A stretch of DNA of 64,000 bases from Amblyomma americanum (lineage: Eukaryota; Arthropoda; Arachnida; Ixodida; Ixodidae). Position numbers and translations under genes: made by a program. Shown piece after piece: positions 32,099 through 42,663 of the stretch. Within the stretch, counting starts at the first letter, position 1, and each line of letters begins with the position of its first letter. A model generated the notes under the pieces. It did no database searches, had not been told where the DNA came from, and was given only the letters and a program-made list of their open reading frames with translations. The stretch spans positions 76,565,850 to 76,629,849 of the forward strand of contig NC_135507.1 of the NCBI RefSeq assembly GCF_052857255.1, written 5' to 3'.

Positions 32099-33052
32099 CT
32101 AATCTTGGCCCCAGAAAAAGGGTTCGGAGTCTTTTGTCAGGCGAGTCAGCGGCTCTGCGAGCTTGGAGAAGTTTTGAACGAACCTCCGATAATAGGCGCA
32201 AAGCCCCAGGAAACGCCGCAAGCTTCGTTTATCTGTTGGCTGGGGAAATGCAGCCATGGCGGCGGTCTTTTCTGGGTCGGGGCTAATGCCCTGAGCGCTC
32301 ACAATGTGGCCAAGAAACTTGAGCTCCCGAAATGCGAAGTGGCATTTTTCAGGCTTGAGAGACAGACCCGCAGAACGAATTGCTTCGAAGACGGCACGCA
32401 AACGTTTCAGGTGCTCCTCGAACGTGTCGGAGAAAATCACGACGTCGTCGAGATAAACAAGGCAGGACTGCCACTTCAGGTCAGTTGGTACGGTGTCCAT
32501 CATACGTTGGAACGTCGCAGGGGCTGAACACAAGCCGAAAGGAAGCACCTTAAATTCGTACAGTCCATCAGGAGTAACGAAGGCGGTCTTTTCTCGGTCA
32601 CGTTCGTCGACCTCGATTTGCCAATAACCGCTACGAAGGTCGAGTGACGAAAAGTAGGTAGCATGGCGGAGGCGGTCTAATGAGTCCTCAATGCGCGGCA
32701 GTGGATAGACATCTTTTTTGGTAACGTTATTTAGACGTCTATAATCTACACAGAACCGTAGGCTGCCGTCCTTCTTTGCGACGAGAACACCAGGTGACGC
32801 CCAGGGGCTCGTCGATGGTTGTATGACGTCGTCGTGGAGCATTTCGGCAACTTGGCGGCGGATAGCATCGCGCTCCTTCGACGAAACACGATAAGGACGC
32901 TGACATAGCGGTCTCTGGTCACTGTCGACGATAATACGGTGCTTAGTTATTGGTGTCTGGCGAACCTCGGATGTTGATGCAAAACAGTCGCGGAAAGAGT
33001 CAATAAGGCTTTCCACGCGGCGTTTCTGATTGGTCAGAAGGTCAGGGTTCAC
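32099..33052 (-). CDS. Gypsy reverse transcriptase segment
   Basis: An open stretch of 317 codons carrying all Ty3/Gypsy reverse transcriptase blocks: KKDGSLRFCVDYRRLN, DLRSGYWQIEVDERDREKTA, PFGLCSAPATFQRMM, the catalytic LVYLDDVVIFS, and the thumb/connection region LGHIVSAQGISPDPEK. It ends at a TAG (32101-32099), beyond which the same frame continues into RNase H. Upstream the frame differs from that of the protease segment. Confidence 0.92.
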   Translation of the reverse strand: MNPDLLTNQKRRVESLIDSFRDCFASTSEVRQTPITKHRIIVDSDQRPLCQRPYRVSSKERDAIRRQVAEMLHDDVIQPSTSPWASPGVLVAKKDGSLRFCVDYRRLNNVTKKDVYPLPRIEDSLDRLRHATYFSSLDLRSGYWQIEVDERDREKTAFVTPDGLYEFKVLPFGLCSAPATFQRMMDTVPTDLKWQSCLVYLDDVVIFSDTFEEHLKRLRAVFEAIRSAGLSLKPEKCHFAFRELKFLGHIVSAQGISPDPEKTAAMAAFPQPTDKRSLRRFLGLCAYYRRFVQNFSKLAEPLTRLTKDSEPFFWGQD

Positions 33053-33087
33053 GTCGGTCCTAATGGCTGTTGCAGTGTCCTGTTCAG

Positions 33088-33760
33088 CTATTTCGGGGGC
33101 CGTTGTTGATAAGGCACATTGGCCGCATGCTCGCCAATTTCTTCAAAATGGGCAATCACCGTGTTTTTCGTCAAATGTTGGGGTTCACAACTAAAGTTGG
33201 TCGCTAAGAGCGTGGCACGCGCGTGAACAAGGTCGACAAGGGCGCGAGCAACGCAAACTTGCCGAGACAGTAGCAGCGACATATTCGCTTCGGCAATGCC
33301 CCGAGTATTGGAGCTGGTATCACACTGGACTGTGACAAACTTGCTTGCTCTCGGCGGTATTGTTGTGTGGTCATCAGAGATGCGTAATGGTGCTCTGTGC
33401 GGCTCGGGGTCGGTATCAACGGCTCGCTGTGTCGAAAACGATACCAATTGCTCGTGCAGGTTGATGACCGCCCCATACTCTTTAAGGAAGTCCATGCCGA
33501 GAATCAGTTCTTTAGAGCACTCTCGTAGCACGGCGAAGGAGCCAGTGAAAGTTGCACCGCGGATCTTTATGCGGCTGGTGCAGACGCCAACCGGCGTTAC
33601 CACATGGCAACCAGCTGTGCGTATCTGCGGCCCATGCCAAGGTGTTAGAACCTTTCTGAGGGTTGCGGCTAGGTTACTACTCATGACAGAAAAGTCGGCT
33701 CCGGTATCGACGAGTGCAGATACGTCATAGCCATCGGCGGCAACAAGAACTTCGGCGGCG
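33088..33760 (-). pseudogene. Gypsy aspartic protease segment
   Basis: The active-site motif ALVDTGADFSVMSS lies at about 33720-33678, followed by a retropepsin-like domain with ILGMDFLKEYGAVINL, where the I-L-G-M block matches the flap-side helix motif. The frame stays open to 33088 and then stops. The reverse transcriptase follows in another frame, so pol is broken here. Confidence 0.85.
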
Positions 33761-33953
33761 GAAACAATTGTTTGACAATTTGTCGGCGAGGTTTTTGGTG
33801 CCGTCGTCGATGGGGTCGTCGCTGAGGTCGTCGGTGAGGTCGGCGGTGGGATCGTCTTTAAGGTCGGCGGGTGGGGTCGTCGAATAAAATCGTCGCATGG
33901 AGGCTGTTCACTGTCTGCGGCAGTGGCGGTCCTACCCCCAGAGGACGCCGTCT

Positions 33954-35162
33954 TCAGTTTTCCCGGCGGGGAGACGTGCCTCTGAATTGGCCAGATGATG
34001 GTGCATGACTGGGTGGAGGAACTCGTCTTGGAGACGGTGACCTAGACTGGCGTCGTGGAGGCTTTGAGGGCAGCACATTATCGGCCAGGTACTGCTCAAT
34101 GTCTCGCGGTCTCTCACCATAGCGCGGTCGAGGTGCGCTCGGTGGAAATCCTCTTAATCCCATCCGCCGGTAGGGGCAGTTGCGGAGGATATGACCGGGC
34201 TACCCGCAGTGGTAGCATAGTGGCCGGTTGTTGGGTGTGCGCCACACGTCAGCTTTTCGAACAGGGCGCGGGTCACGCAGCTCGGCGGAGGGAAAGTACC
34301 CCTGCGTTTGTTCGGCAGCAGGGCGGAACGCATGTGGAACTGGCGCAGGTCTCCGCAGAGCTTCACTGTAGCTCATGATGTACGGCTCCGGCTGTGGTGC
34401 CGGTGGTGGCTGGACTGCTCGCCGAATTTCCTCGCGGACGGCATCGGCTACAGCTGCAACACTGGCAGGTGGAGCATCTAAGCGGAGGTTGCGCAGTTCT
34501 TCGCGAACTACACTCCGCACAAGCTCCCGAAGAGCCTCGTCCCCGGCGACTGGCAGGGACGCACAATAGTTGCTGGCCGCAACACTTCCCGGACGACCGT
34601 ACTGCGCACTGCGTTCCTGTAAGGAACGTTCCATGCCTGTGGCTTCTTTAGCGAAGTCAGCGACGGTTCTTGGTGGGTCGCGTATGAGGCCAGCGAAGAG
34701 CTGCTCCTTCACACCACGCATGAGGTGGCGCACCTTGGTAGCCTCTGGCATGGCAGGGTCAGCCCGATTGAAAAGACGTGGCATGTCTTCAATAAACATA
34801 GCGACGCTTTCGTTCGCCTGCTGTGACCTGGTGCGAAGGGCGAGTTCGGCATTTTCCTTGCGTGCGTTTGTGCTGAAGGTAGCCAGCAACTGACGGCGGA
34901 ACGCTTCACAGTTCGTAAAGGATGCCTCATGGTTCTCGAACCTTGTCTTCGCAGAGTCTTGGAACGAGAAATAGACGTTTCGTAGTTTTCGGTCGTCGTC
35001 CCACTGGTTAAAAGTGGCCACACGGTCAAAGCTGGACAACCAGTCCTCGACGTCCTCAAACCGATCGCCGTGGAAGGATGGCGGTGAGCGAGGGGTGAGA
35101 ACTACAACGGGCGGGACAGTGCCGGAAGGCTGGCCTGTCTGACTGCCTGTAGTAGACGTCAT
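33954..35162 (-). pseudogene. Gypsy gag with nonsense codon in zinc knuckle
   Basis: The start is the ATG at 35162 (MTSTTGSQTG). A capsid-like helical region follows (EDVEDWLSSFDRVATFNQWD and RRQLLATFSTNARKENAELA), then a Pro/Arg-rich part and a CCHC knuckle. The knuckle reads CYHCG, then TAG at 34202-34200, then PGHILRNC, so the stop falls inside the knuckle. The frame continues to about 33954 with an Arg/Pro-rich tail. Lengths and order fit Gypsy gag. Confidence 0.9.
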
Positions 35163-35296
35163 GGTACGCACCGGCTTCGTCAGTGGCTGACACTCAGGTT
35201 GCAGGCCTCGCAGGCGGCTCGCTTTGTGGACGGGTGTTGTGTCGAAGCGTCGCTGATCAGCGTCAGAGTTGCCCTCGGGGTGAGCGTTCATGGAAC

Positions 35297-35316
35297 GATA
35301 CCCAGCACCTCCACCA
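35297..35316 (-). other. primer-binding site of the antisense Gypsy
   Basis: TGGTGGAGGTGCTGGG begins three bases inside the 5' LTR (minus strand). TGG fits the CCA end of a tRNA. The tRNA was not identified. The other Gypsy element has the same first ten bases. Confidence 0.6.
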
Positions 35317-35319
35317 AAA

Positions 35320-35486
35320 TGTCGCCGACAAACGTAGGGCGGCACGAAAAGGGGTTTTTTTAATCCGAAGGCCAGAAACCACGCAGCGCGCGTTCGAACG
35401 GGAACGTCCTCTTCTTCGCTCCCACACGAGCCCAGTAATGCCGCTCGGCCGCATGGCGGCGCTCGCAGAATGTGAGCAGTGTGGCA
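35320..35486 (-). repeat. Gypsy 5' LTR
   Basis: 167 bp, nearly identical to 30339-30505. Differences seen are one C/T in the poly-T stretch and two bases near AAACC(C/A)(A/C)GCAGC. Confidence 0.93.
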
Positions 35487-35490
35487 ATAT

Positions 35491-35952
35491 TTTTCTTTCA
35501 GTGTTAGAATTTGAGCTTGAAAGCCTTTTATGGACGAGTTCAAATTAGATGTTGGACTAACACTGCTTGACAAACTCGCGCCGCCCATTTTTTTTTCTAT
35601 TCCGACAGGGAAGTGCAAGAAGTTGTTTTGTACTTCCTATTCTACATAAATAAAATAAAATCAATAATGTTTCTTTGGACAGCAGAGACTTTGGAGCTAG
35701 ATCTAAGCATGATAAATGTTGCACAATAAATTCAATATATGGCGTCGGCAAAGTTGACTAATGATTGAACTCAATTTCTCCTGACAAATAAAGACCGGCA
35801 ACACCAAGTGAACCTTAATGGCGGATGAACATAAAAAGTGACGTAACCTTGCTCTGCAGGAAAGGAAAATGTCTGAGGGGCATGAAACCGCTGGTAAGTA
35901 TGCATCGTTTGAGCGAGTGCAAGATGCGCACGCCAAGTAACTTACCTGAAGA
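35491..35952. other. unassigned interval between Gypsy and microsatellite
   Basis: AT-rich, no gene or repeat recognised. Confidence 0.35.
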
Positions 35953-36142
35953 TAATTGGACGGATGGGCGGACGGATGGATGGATGAATGAATGAATGAA
36001 TGAATGAATGAATGAATGAATGAACGAACGAACGAACGAACGAACGAACGAACGAACGAACGAACGAACGAACGAACGAACGAACGAACGGACGGACGGA
36101 CGGACGGACGGACGGACGGACGGACGGACGGATGGATGGATT
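35953..36142 (+). repeat. compound tetranucleotide microsatellite
   Basis: Successive blocks of GGAT, GAAT, GAAC, GGAC and again GGAT units, each differing from its neighbour by one base, over about 190 bp. The following sequence (TTTAATGAAACGAAGGCAAA then GGCCGGCTTCTC) resembles the 3' untranslated end of a tick LINE on the minus strand, so the array may be an expanded LINE tail. Confidence 0.9.
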
Positions 36143-36562
36143 TAATGAAACGAAGGCAAAGAGGTGGGCCAGAAAGGCTGATATCTGGCCGGCTTCTCTT
36201 GGCTGGGGTAGGGGAAGAAAAGAAGAAAGAGGGTCCTGATGGGTGACGAAGTAGTTACCCATCACCGCCATATTCTCGCAAAGTTCTTAATTTCATCCGT
36301 CCACCTGCGCCTTGAAATCCCGACACTGTGGGCTTGCAAAAACACATCGAAAGATAAAACTAAGTCGCAGGAAATTGCCTGCAGAAAGACATCTGTTCAT
36401 TTGACCATAATCGTGGCACTGTCGTGCCCAAAGAGGTACCTGAATAGAACGTGTTTTTGTTGCCAAGATATAGTTCTCACGCTGATAGTGACACAGAGTT
36501 GCCAGCCGAGGATCCAGTCGAGATTTGAAAACGGCGGTGGCCATGAGACAGCGCTATTTTTT
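36143..36562. other. left flank of Harbinger-2, no gene
   Basis: Possible LINE 3' end next to the microsatellite, and no open frame of interest after that. Confidence 0.35.
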
Positions 36563-36565
36563 TTA

Positions 36566-36580
36566 AGGGCGGGATACATG
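36566..36580 (+). repeat. Harbinger-2 left terminal inverted repeat
   Basis: Begins AGGGCGGGATACATG right after TTA. Confidence 0.75.
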
Positions 36581-37020
36581 CGACGATTTTGTTTGTGAAA
36601 AACGCGCGGCAGAAAGCACCGCGGTTGCGCGGCGCGGAGAGTTCGCTGGTTGCGGATACATGGAGCGAAGAACCAGCGGACGCCGCGTCAGTGTGGCCAG
36701 GCGAGATAAAAATATTTTCGCAAAAAGAAATTATACAAATAAGCTTTAGAAACCATTCTTCTTTGCTTATTGCAATTAAATACAAAAGAAACGTTCTAAA
36801 CATTCGTTTACGATATACTTTAGCAACTTTTAAGAATGTTTCGGTATTTTTGTGCTTGTTTAAGCGGAGCGCGCACGCTGGATGGCTAAACTGTGTGCAG
36901 ACGAGGTAGACAAGGTACAGATGCGAGCAGCTCTTTTTGGCCTCATCCTTCGTCCCGTCGACTTCGTTTTTGTTTGTGCTGTGGTTGAGCCTTTCGCTAC
37001 GCTTTTAGACTCGTCTCTCC

Positions 37021-39887
37021 ATGGGGGTACTCCGTCGCCTACTTCTGCTGAAGAAGAAGTTACTCCTCATGAAGATGAGAGAACTGGAAGAGAAGAGGAA
37101 TAGAAAAAGGAGATTCTGGGTCCATCCAGTATGGGAGGCGCGAAAAAAGGAGGGCGAGTACCACACCTCGGTAAGTACATTTTGGCTATTGCTAGCGATT
37201 GACCTCTCTTCTGCTTATCGTGTAATATGCTCCGGTGCAGGCGGAATCCTAAGTAGCCGACATCTCCGCTTTAAAAAATTTACCTTTACCTGCTTGCGCG
37301 TGCCATGAGCATCAGATTTTCCACGGTTCGGAGAACATAGATCATGCAGCGCTTGCAGCATGTTTTCAATCAATTGCACGGTCAGGGTATCATCTGGACG
37401 TCGTGAATATACGTTGATTACATTTAAGTAGGCGTAAAAAATGCGATTGTAGTCTCGTGTGGCCCGCGGTTGTGCTCGAAATAAGGAACGTTTAAGTTCA
37501 TCACCGTGAGCGATTCTATTCTGGTGTCGTCCCACGTATATCTAGAAACATTGCCGCGCGTCATAGTACCGTCAGTCACGTCAGCCTCCGTCCCGCATGG
37601 GCCATGAAACGCAGTCGGGAGCTCAGGATTCTCCGGGAAGGTGTTTATTATTTAACAAGCGGCACGTGTTTGCTGCGCACCGCTCCCGATACCGGGCTAC
37701 TGACAGCGAGAATAGTGAAGGAAATGTTTTGCTTGTAGTGGAGACTAACTGTACAACCCTTAGAAAAACGGGCATAAAAAAAAAGCCGTAGGTCTTCGTG
37801 TGCTTTTCCTTGCCAAGAGCCCAGTGAAGTGGAATAAAAGAGTAGGACAGAAATTGTAACTTTTTCATGAAATAGAGGTATACTGCTGACAGTTTACTTT
37901 TGTTTTCAGTCGTGATTTCAGTATAAACTCATGAGGAAGGACCCGCAGATGTTCTTCCAATACTACAGAATGACCCCGCAGCAGTTCGATGAGCTGCATA
38001 GGATCATCCAAAGGAATTTGGAACACCAGTTCCTTTGCAGGGAGCCTCTGTGTTCTGAAGAGAGGCTGGCCATCACCCTCAGGTACTTGCAGCGCTTGTG
38101 ACAACTCCTATGTTCTCATGCATGTTATAATTTTTCATTGTATGCAGGTACCTTTCCTCAGGAATGGCCATCAAGCAGGTGACCATGGTGTTTAGAGTTG
38201 CGCCATCGACATGCAGAAAAGGGATCCATGACACTTGCAGAATTATCTGGAAATATTTGGAGCCACTGTATGTTGCGGTGAGTGCTTGCCTTATTTTATT
38301 GGTGCCTGTTGTTGTGGAGCTTAAGTAGAAAATATTGCATATATGATCCATTCCGGAAAGCCATCAATTCAGTCTGCCATTCTTATCTTCTTAAAAATAT
38401 GCAGAAAACAATTCCTTACACCTTGAGCTTGGCGCATGATAGCCTTAGTTGCTTATGTGCCATTAAACCCAACACGACACAGTCTGCCATTCTAAAAAGC
38501 CACGTGAAAAGTATTGTAGGGGCTGAAGTGAAGTAGTGTGAAAAGTAAAACGAGTTATTGCATTTCATCAGCATGCAAAACTAGATCCTCCACAAATCTC
38601 TTTTTTTTCTCTCTGCCATCTAGGAGCCAGGGCCTGAGCAATGGCAAGAAACTGCGGATGATTTTGGAAGGCGCTGGAACTTTCCCAACTGTGTTGGTGC
38701 AGTTGACGGGAAGCACGTACAGATAACAGCACCACCGCTCTCCGGTAGCAATTTTTTCAACTATAAGGTACGGTTCATTCAGTGCAGTTATTATTATAAC
38801 TTGTCCAAACTCTGTAAACCCATACAGGGTTTGTTGATGCGTATGTTGTGTTATGCATTTTTCAGGGCACCTTTTCCATCGTGCTTATGGCTATAGTTGA
38901 CGCAAAGTACCGGTTTTTGATGGTTGACGTTGGCGCTCCTGGGCGACACAGCGATGGAGGCGTCTTCAAGGAGTGCACGTTCGGAAAAAAGCTTGCCCAT
39001 AACGATGTCAACTTGCCAGCACCAGCACGCCTTCCAAAGACCGAAATAGTTGCGCCACACGTCTTCGTCGGGGATGAAGCTTTTCAGCTGAGGCAAGATT
39101 TCTTGCGTCCTTACCCCGGCAAGAACGTGGAGCCTACCAAGAGGGTATTCAACTACAGGCTGAGCAGAGCAAGGTATTGAATGACATTCTGTAAGCTGGG
39201 CATGCCTTTATCTGTTACGAGAAAAGAAAACAAAATGCTCTCCTGAACTATGAACTACATAATTGCAGGCATTGTTTCGTGAGGGATATTTGTCTCAATA
39301 GCTAAATTTACTCCAGTATTTTGCATAGTACTTGAGAGGAAAAAGAATTTGTCTCAAAGAAGAAGCAGATCGGTGAAGATAAAGGCCTTCACCAAGTCAG
39401 ATATGCTACACCTGGCCTGTACAACTGGTGGCTGCAATATATAATGCTAGTTACTTTATCCAGTGAAATTTAGTAATGTTTGATACTTCTACCCGGAGCG
39501 CAATGACTATGCAAACGTCTATGGCAAGTTGACAGATGATTACCATGGATTTACCGTGTTTGTTGCAGACGCATTGTGGAAAACGCCTTTGGCATCCTGA
39601 CTGCTCGGTGGAGAGTTCTTCTGGGCCCGTTGAACCTCCTGCCTCGTAATGCAACATTTGCTGTTTTAGCATGCTGTGCTCTGCGTAACTTTCTGTCTGC
39701 GACAAAGAACGCACCATATTGTCCACCGGGCTATGCAGACGAAGAAGATGATTATGGAAATGTTGTCCTAGGCCAGTGGAGGTCAGAAGGTGAATCTGGT
39801 GCCTCCTCGACTTGGAACCCACACAGTCAAGGAACCATAAAGCATCTGCTGCTGAAACCAGAAACATTTTTGCACAATACTTTATGA
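37021..39887 (+). CDS. Harbinger-2 transposase, six exons, apparently intact
   Basis: Exons inferred: 37021-37170, 37922-38082, 38148-38277, 38624-38767, 38866-39173, 39569-39887. All junctions are GT/AG (gtaagt, gtactt, gtgagt, gtacgg, gtattg donors) and the phases agree throughout. Exon 1 begins at an ATG and holds the basic block [19 protein letters not shown] with EYHTS, typical of HARBI1/ALP1-type N-termini. Exon 2 continues [16 protein letters not shown] and exon 3 holds an HTH-like [20 protein letters not shown]. The catalytic Asp residues lie in [11 protein letters not shown] and [11 protein letters not shown], and the Glu in [18 protein letters not shown]. No frameshift or internal stop was seen. 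The stop at 39887 lies about 130 bases before the Gypsy insertion. Confidence 0.85.
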
Positions 39888-40019
39888 AAGAAGGTGCTGT
39901 ACCATGGCAGTGGGCACACACCGGGCTTCCAGCACCTCGGAATGTGTAGAAGGTTTTCACACATTTTGGATCTCGGTATGCAACCGTGGCCATGCCTATC
40001 TTGTTCAATTCTGTCATAT

Positions 40020-40167
40020 TGCAGCGGGTAGACGACGACGACATTGAGCGAGTGAACGAGTGGACGAAGAAGAAGACGAGAACTCATCTCTGGCTGTGTT
40101 CTGAGTGCCGCCCGTAGCTGTTCATTCGTTTTTGTAAATAACTGTAAATATATTCTTTCCCGCAACA
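40020..40167 (+). repeat. Gypsy 5' LTR
   Basis: 148 bp. Compared with the 3' LTR it lacks one ACG unit, has an extra 8 bases near 40061, and has one A/G difference near the end. A primer site (TGGTGGAGGTACGG) starts at 40172. Confidence 0.93.
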
Positions 40168-40246
40168 TATTTGGTGGAGGTACGGCTTTCCTCTACGCCT
40201 ACCGAAGACGGAGCTCCGCAGCGGCCGCCAGCTGACTTCGCTCACC

Positions 40247-41419
40247 ATGACCCAAGACGCTTCCCAGCAAACATCACAATCGGCAATGCCATCGCTCGTT
40301 CTTTCTTCCCCTCGTGACCCTGGGACATTTTCTGGCACCAACAACGTTGACGTGGACGACTGGATCATCATGTATGAATGCGTGAGTACGTACAACCGCT
40401 GGGATCCGACTCTTATGCTCGCGAATGTCATCTTCTATCTCAAAGACACCGCCCGCGTCTGGTACGAGACTCACGAAGATGATTTGACCAGCTGGGACGT
40501 CTGCAAGCAGAAACTGCGCGAGCTGTTTGGACGGCCGCTCGGCCGAACACTCGCCGCTAAGAGGGAGCTTGCGTCCAGAGCACAAACGTCTACGGAATCC
40601 TATGTTTCCTACATTCAGGACGTGTTGGCCCTCTGCCACAAAGTTGACAATAACATGCCCGAATCTGAAAAAGTGGGTCACGTGTTGAAGGGGATCGCCG
40701 ACGACGCCTTCAACCTGCTCGTCTGCAAGAACTGCACTACAGTCGACGGCATTATTAAAGAATGTCGCCGCTTCGAGGAAGCTAAAAGCAGACGTATTAG
40801 TCAGCCGTACACACGCCTCCCAAACACGGCTGCGACTTCCTCATGTGAAGACCTGCTGCACCGGCAAACCCCTGCGCCTCCAGAAAATGTGACCCGCATC
40901 ATTCAACGCGAACTCGAAGCTATGTCCCCTGCCTCCCTGCCTCTACGTAATGGCGACAACCACTTGCCCACCATCTCGATGGTACAAGCCGTCGTCCGTC
41001 CAGAGCTTGCAAACCTTGGTCTCCAGCCCGTCAGCCCTGTGCGTCCTTCATCACCACCCGACATCACTGCGATTGCTCCTGAACAACCTTCCTACTTTGC
41101 TTCACGTCGCCGTAACCCTAACGACTGGCGGACGCCCGACGACAGACCCATTTGTTTCCTCTGCCACCGCATTGGCCACATCTCCCGTCACTGTCGCAAT
41201 TATTGGTCTCGTCGTAGCACATACAGTCATCTAAGCTCTCACCGCAACGATGACCAGCCCCGCCACTTCACGCCCCCTCCAGCCCAGCAGAGTGCTACCG
41301 TTGACGGCCAGATTTCCCGCTCCAGCCGCTCCCCGTCCCCCCTGCTTCGGCAGTCTCGTTCGCCCCTACGCCGTCGCTCCTCTCCTGGCCCCTACGGACG
41401 CTCGCAAGCGGAAAACTAG
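40247..41419 (+). CDS. Gypsy gag polyprotein
   Basis: 390 codons from an ATG (MTQDASQQTS) to TAG. The capsid-like helical domain includes DVDDWIIMYECVSTYNRWDP and YVSYIQDVLALCHKVDNNMP. A Pro-rich linker follows, then a single CCHC knuckle at about residues 302-315 (CFLCHRIGHISRHC) and an Arg/Ser/Pro-rich tail. The frame is uninterrupted. Related to, but clearly distinct from, the gag of the antisense Gypsy element. Confidence 0.9.
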   Translation: MTQDASQQTSQSAMPSLVLSSPRDPGTFSGTNNVDVDDWIIMYECVSTYNRWDPTLMLANVIFYLKDTARVWYETHEDDLTSWDVCKQKLRELFGRPLGRTLAAKRELASRAQTSTESYVSYIQDVLALCHKVDNNMPESEKVGHVLKGIADDAFNLLVCKNCTTVDGIIKECRRFEEAKSRRISQPYTRLPNTAATSSCEDLLHRQTPAPPENVTRIIQRELEAMSPASLPLRNGDNHLPTISMVQAVVRPELANLGLQPVSPVRPSSPPDITAIAPEQPSYFASRRRNPNDWRTPDDRPICFLCHRIGHISRHCRNYWSRRSTYSHLSSHRNDDQPRHFTPPPAQQSATVDGQISRSSRSPSPLLRQSRSPLRRRSSPGPYGRSQAEN

Positions 41420-41427
41420 ACGCTGCA

Positions 41428-41870
41428 GTGTCTGGAGGTGATGCTGCAGTACAGCCCCAGTCCCAAAATCCTCGCTTAGCTCTTCGCGCACAGCAAAATT
41501 TGCTCGCTATTCATGTCGATGGAGCCCCTGTGAGAGCCCTGATCGACACGGGCGCGCACGGGATCGACACGGGCGGGCATCTGTTCCCCCTGTCCCTGAT
41601 GGTCCCTACGTAGTCACTACGGACCTTGACGTTGCCCTCACGTGAAGTATTGCGCTTGCGCACACTGTCTTTACAATGTCGGCAAACCGTGCGTACCTTC
41701 CGGTTCTGAACTTTGGCTCGTCTATCCAACCGCTCCCGCAGGGCATCTCACTCGCCACGCTGTGCCCTGCTGCCAAATGTGTCATATCAGTGGTGGACAG
41801 CTGCCTACCTTCCACTCATCAATGCCTGTTGCCCTGCGGCAACATCACCAGAGAAACCAACGGATGACTA
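41428..41870 (+). pseudogene. Gypsy protease region with deletion
   Basis: The active-site motif ALIDTGAH is present near 41540, but the sequence then jumps through a short duplicated GIDTG stretch into SLMVPT and a stop. In other frames ANRAYLPVLNFGSSIQPL and an LPQGISLATLCPAAKC region appear. Most of the retropepsin domain seems deleted or scrambled, so a working protease is unlikely. Confidence 0.75.
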
Positions 41871-42663
41871 CGCCGACATGATCTGTTCTGACCTACCAGC
41901 GATGCAAGCTCACGATCTTAGGTGCCTCTTATCTTTTCGCGACGTCTTCGACTTCGATGCTTGTGTTTCGACTCGTACCTCTGTGGTGACGCATCGGATA
42001 AACACCGGTGATGCCGCTCCTCTCCACAGACGTCTGTACCGCGTGTCGAGCGCTGAACGCACCGTCATAAATCAAGTGGTCGATAAGATGCTCGCAAAAG
42101 ACATCATCGAGCCCTCGTCAAACCCTTGGGCTTCTCCAGTTGTCCTGGTAAAAAAGAAGGACGGCAGCTGGCGCTTCTGCGTTGATTACCGGCACCTAAA
42201 CCGCATCACAAAAAAAGACGTATATCCTCTCCCGAGGATGGATGATGCATTAGATTGCCTCCACGGCGCCAAATATTTCTCTTCAATTGAGCTTCGATCG
42301 GGGTACTGGCAAATTGCCGTAGATGAAAAGGACCGTGAAAAGACCGCCTTCGTGACGCCTGATGGCTTATACCAATTTAAAGTCGTGCCATTCGGACGCT
42401 GTAACGCGCCGGCTACCTTTGAACGAATGATGGACTCCCTTCTTCGCGGCTTTAAGTGGTCTACCTGCCTCTGCTACCTAGACGATGTTGTGGTTTTCTC
42501 GCCTACTTTTGCCACGCACCTCGAACGCCTCTCCAGTATTTTGACAGTGTTTCGTAACGCCGGACTCCAGCTGAACTCATCGAAATGCAAATTCGGTCGC
42601 CGCCAACTCACTATTCTCGGACACCTGGTGTACGCCCAGATCCAGTCAAAATTCAAGCCGTGA
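41870..42663 (+). pseudogene. Gypsy reverse transcriptase, frameshifted at its end
   Basis: Contains KKDGSWRFCVDYRHLN, ELRSGYWQIAVDEKDREKTA, PFGRCNAPATFERMM and the catalytic CLCYLDDVVVFS, then LGHLV. The normal continuation of the thumb (GVRPDPVKIQAVKEFPLPR) is in another frame, so a small indel lies at about 42625-42640. PFGRC replaces the usual PFGLC. Confidence 0.9.

Larger units (their letters stand above)
30339..35486 (-). mobile_element. Ty3/Gypsy LTR retrotransposon, antisense
   Basis: Two 167-bp LTRs (30339-30505 and 35320-35486), beginning TG and ending CA, differ at about three positions. Direct repeats ATAT (30335-30338 and 35487-35490) flank the element. Order on the minus strand is LTR, primer site, gag, protease, reverse transcriptase, RNase H, integrase, LTR, the Ty3/Gypsy order. 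No env-like frame. Coding damage: a TAG in the gag zinc knuckle, a frameshift after the protease, a TAG before RNase H and loss of the integrase C-terminus. Confidence 0.95.

Noticed and set aside
31583..32527. 314-codon plus-strand open frame
   Set aside because: Antisense shadow of the Gypsy RNase H and reverse transcriptase.
30339..35486. Endogenous retrovirus or virus-derived sequence
   Set aside because: Gene content and order are Ty3/Gypsy without any env-like frame; the same is true of 40020-44754.
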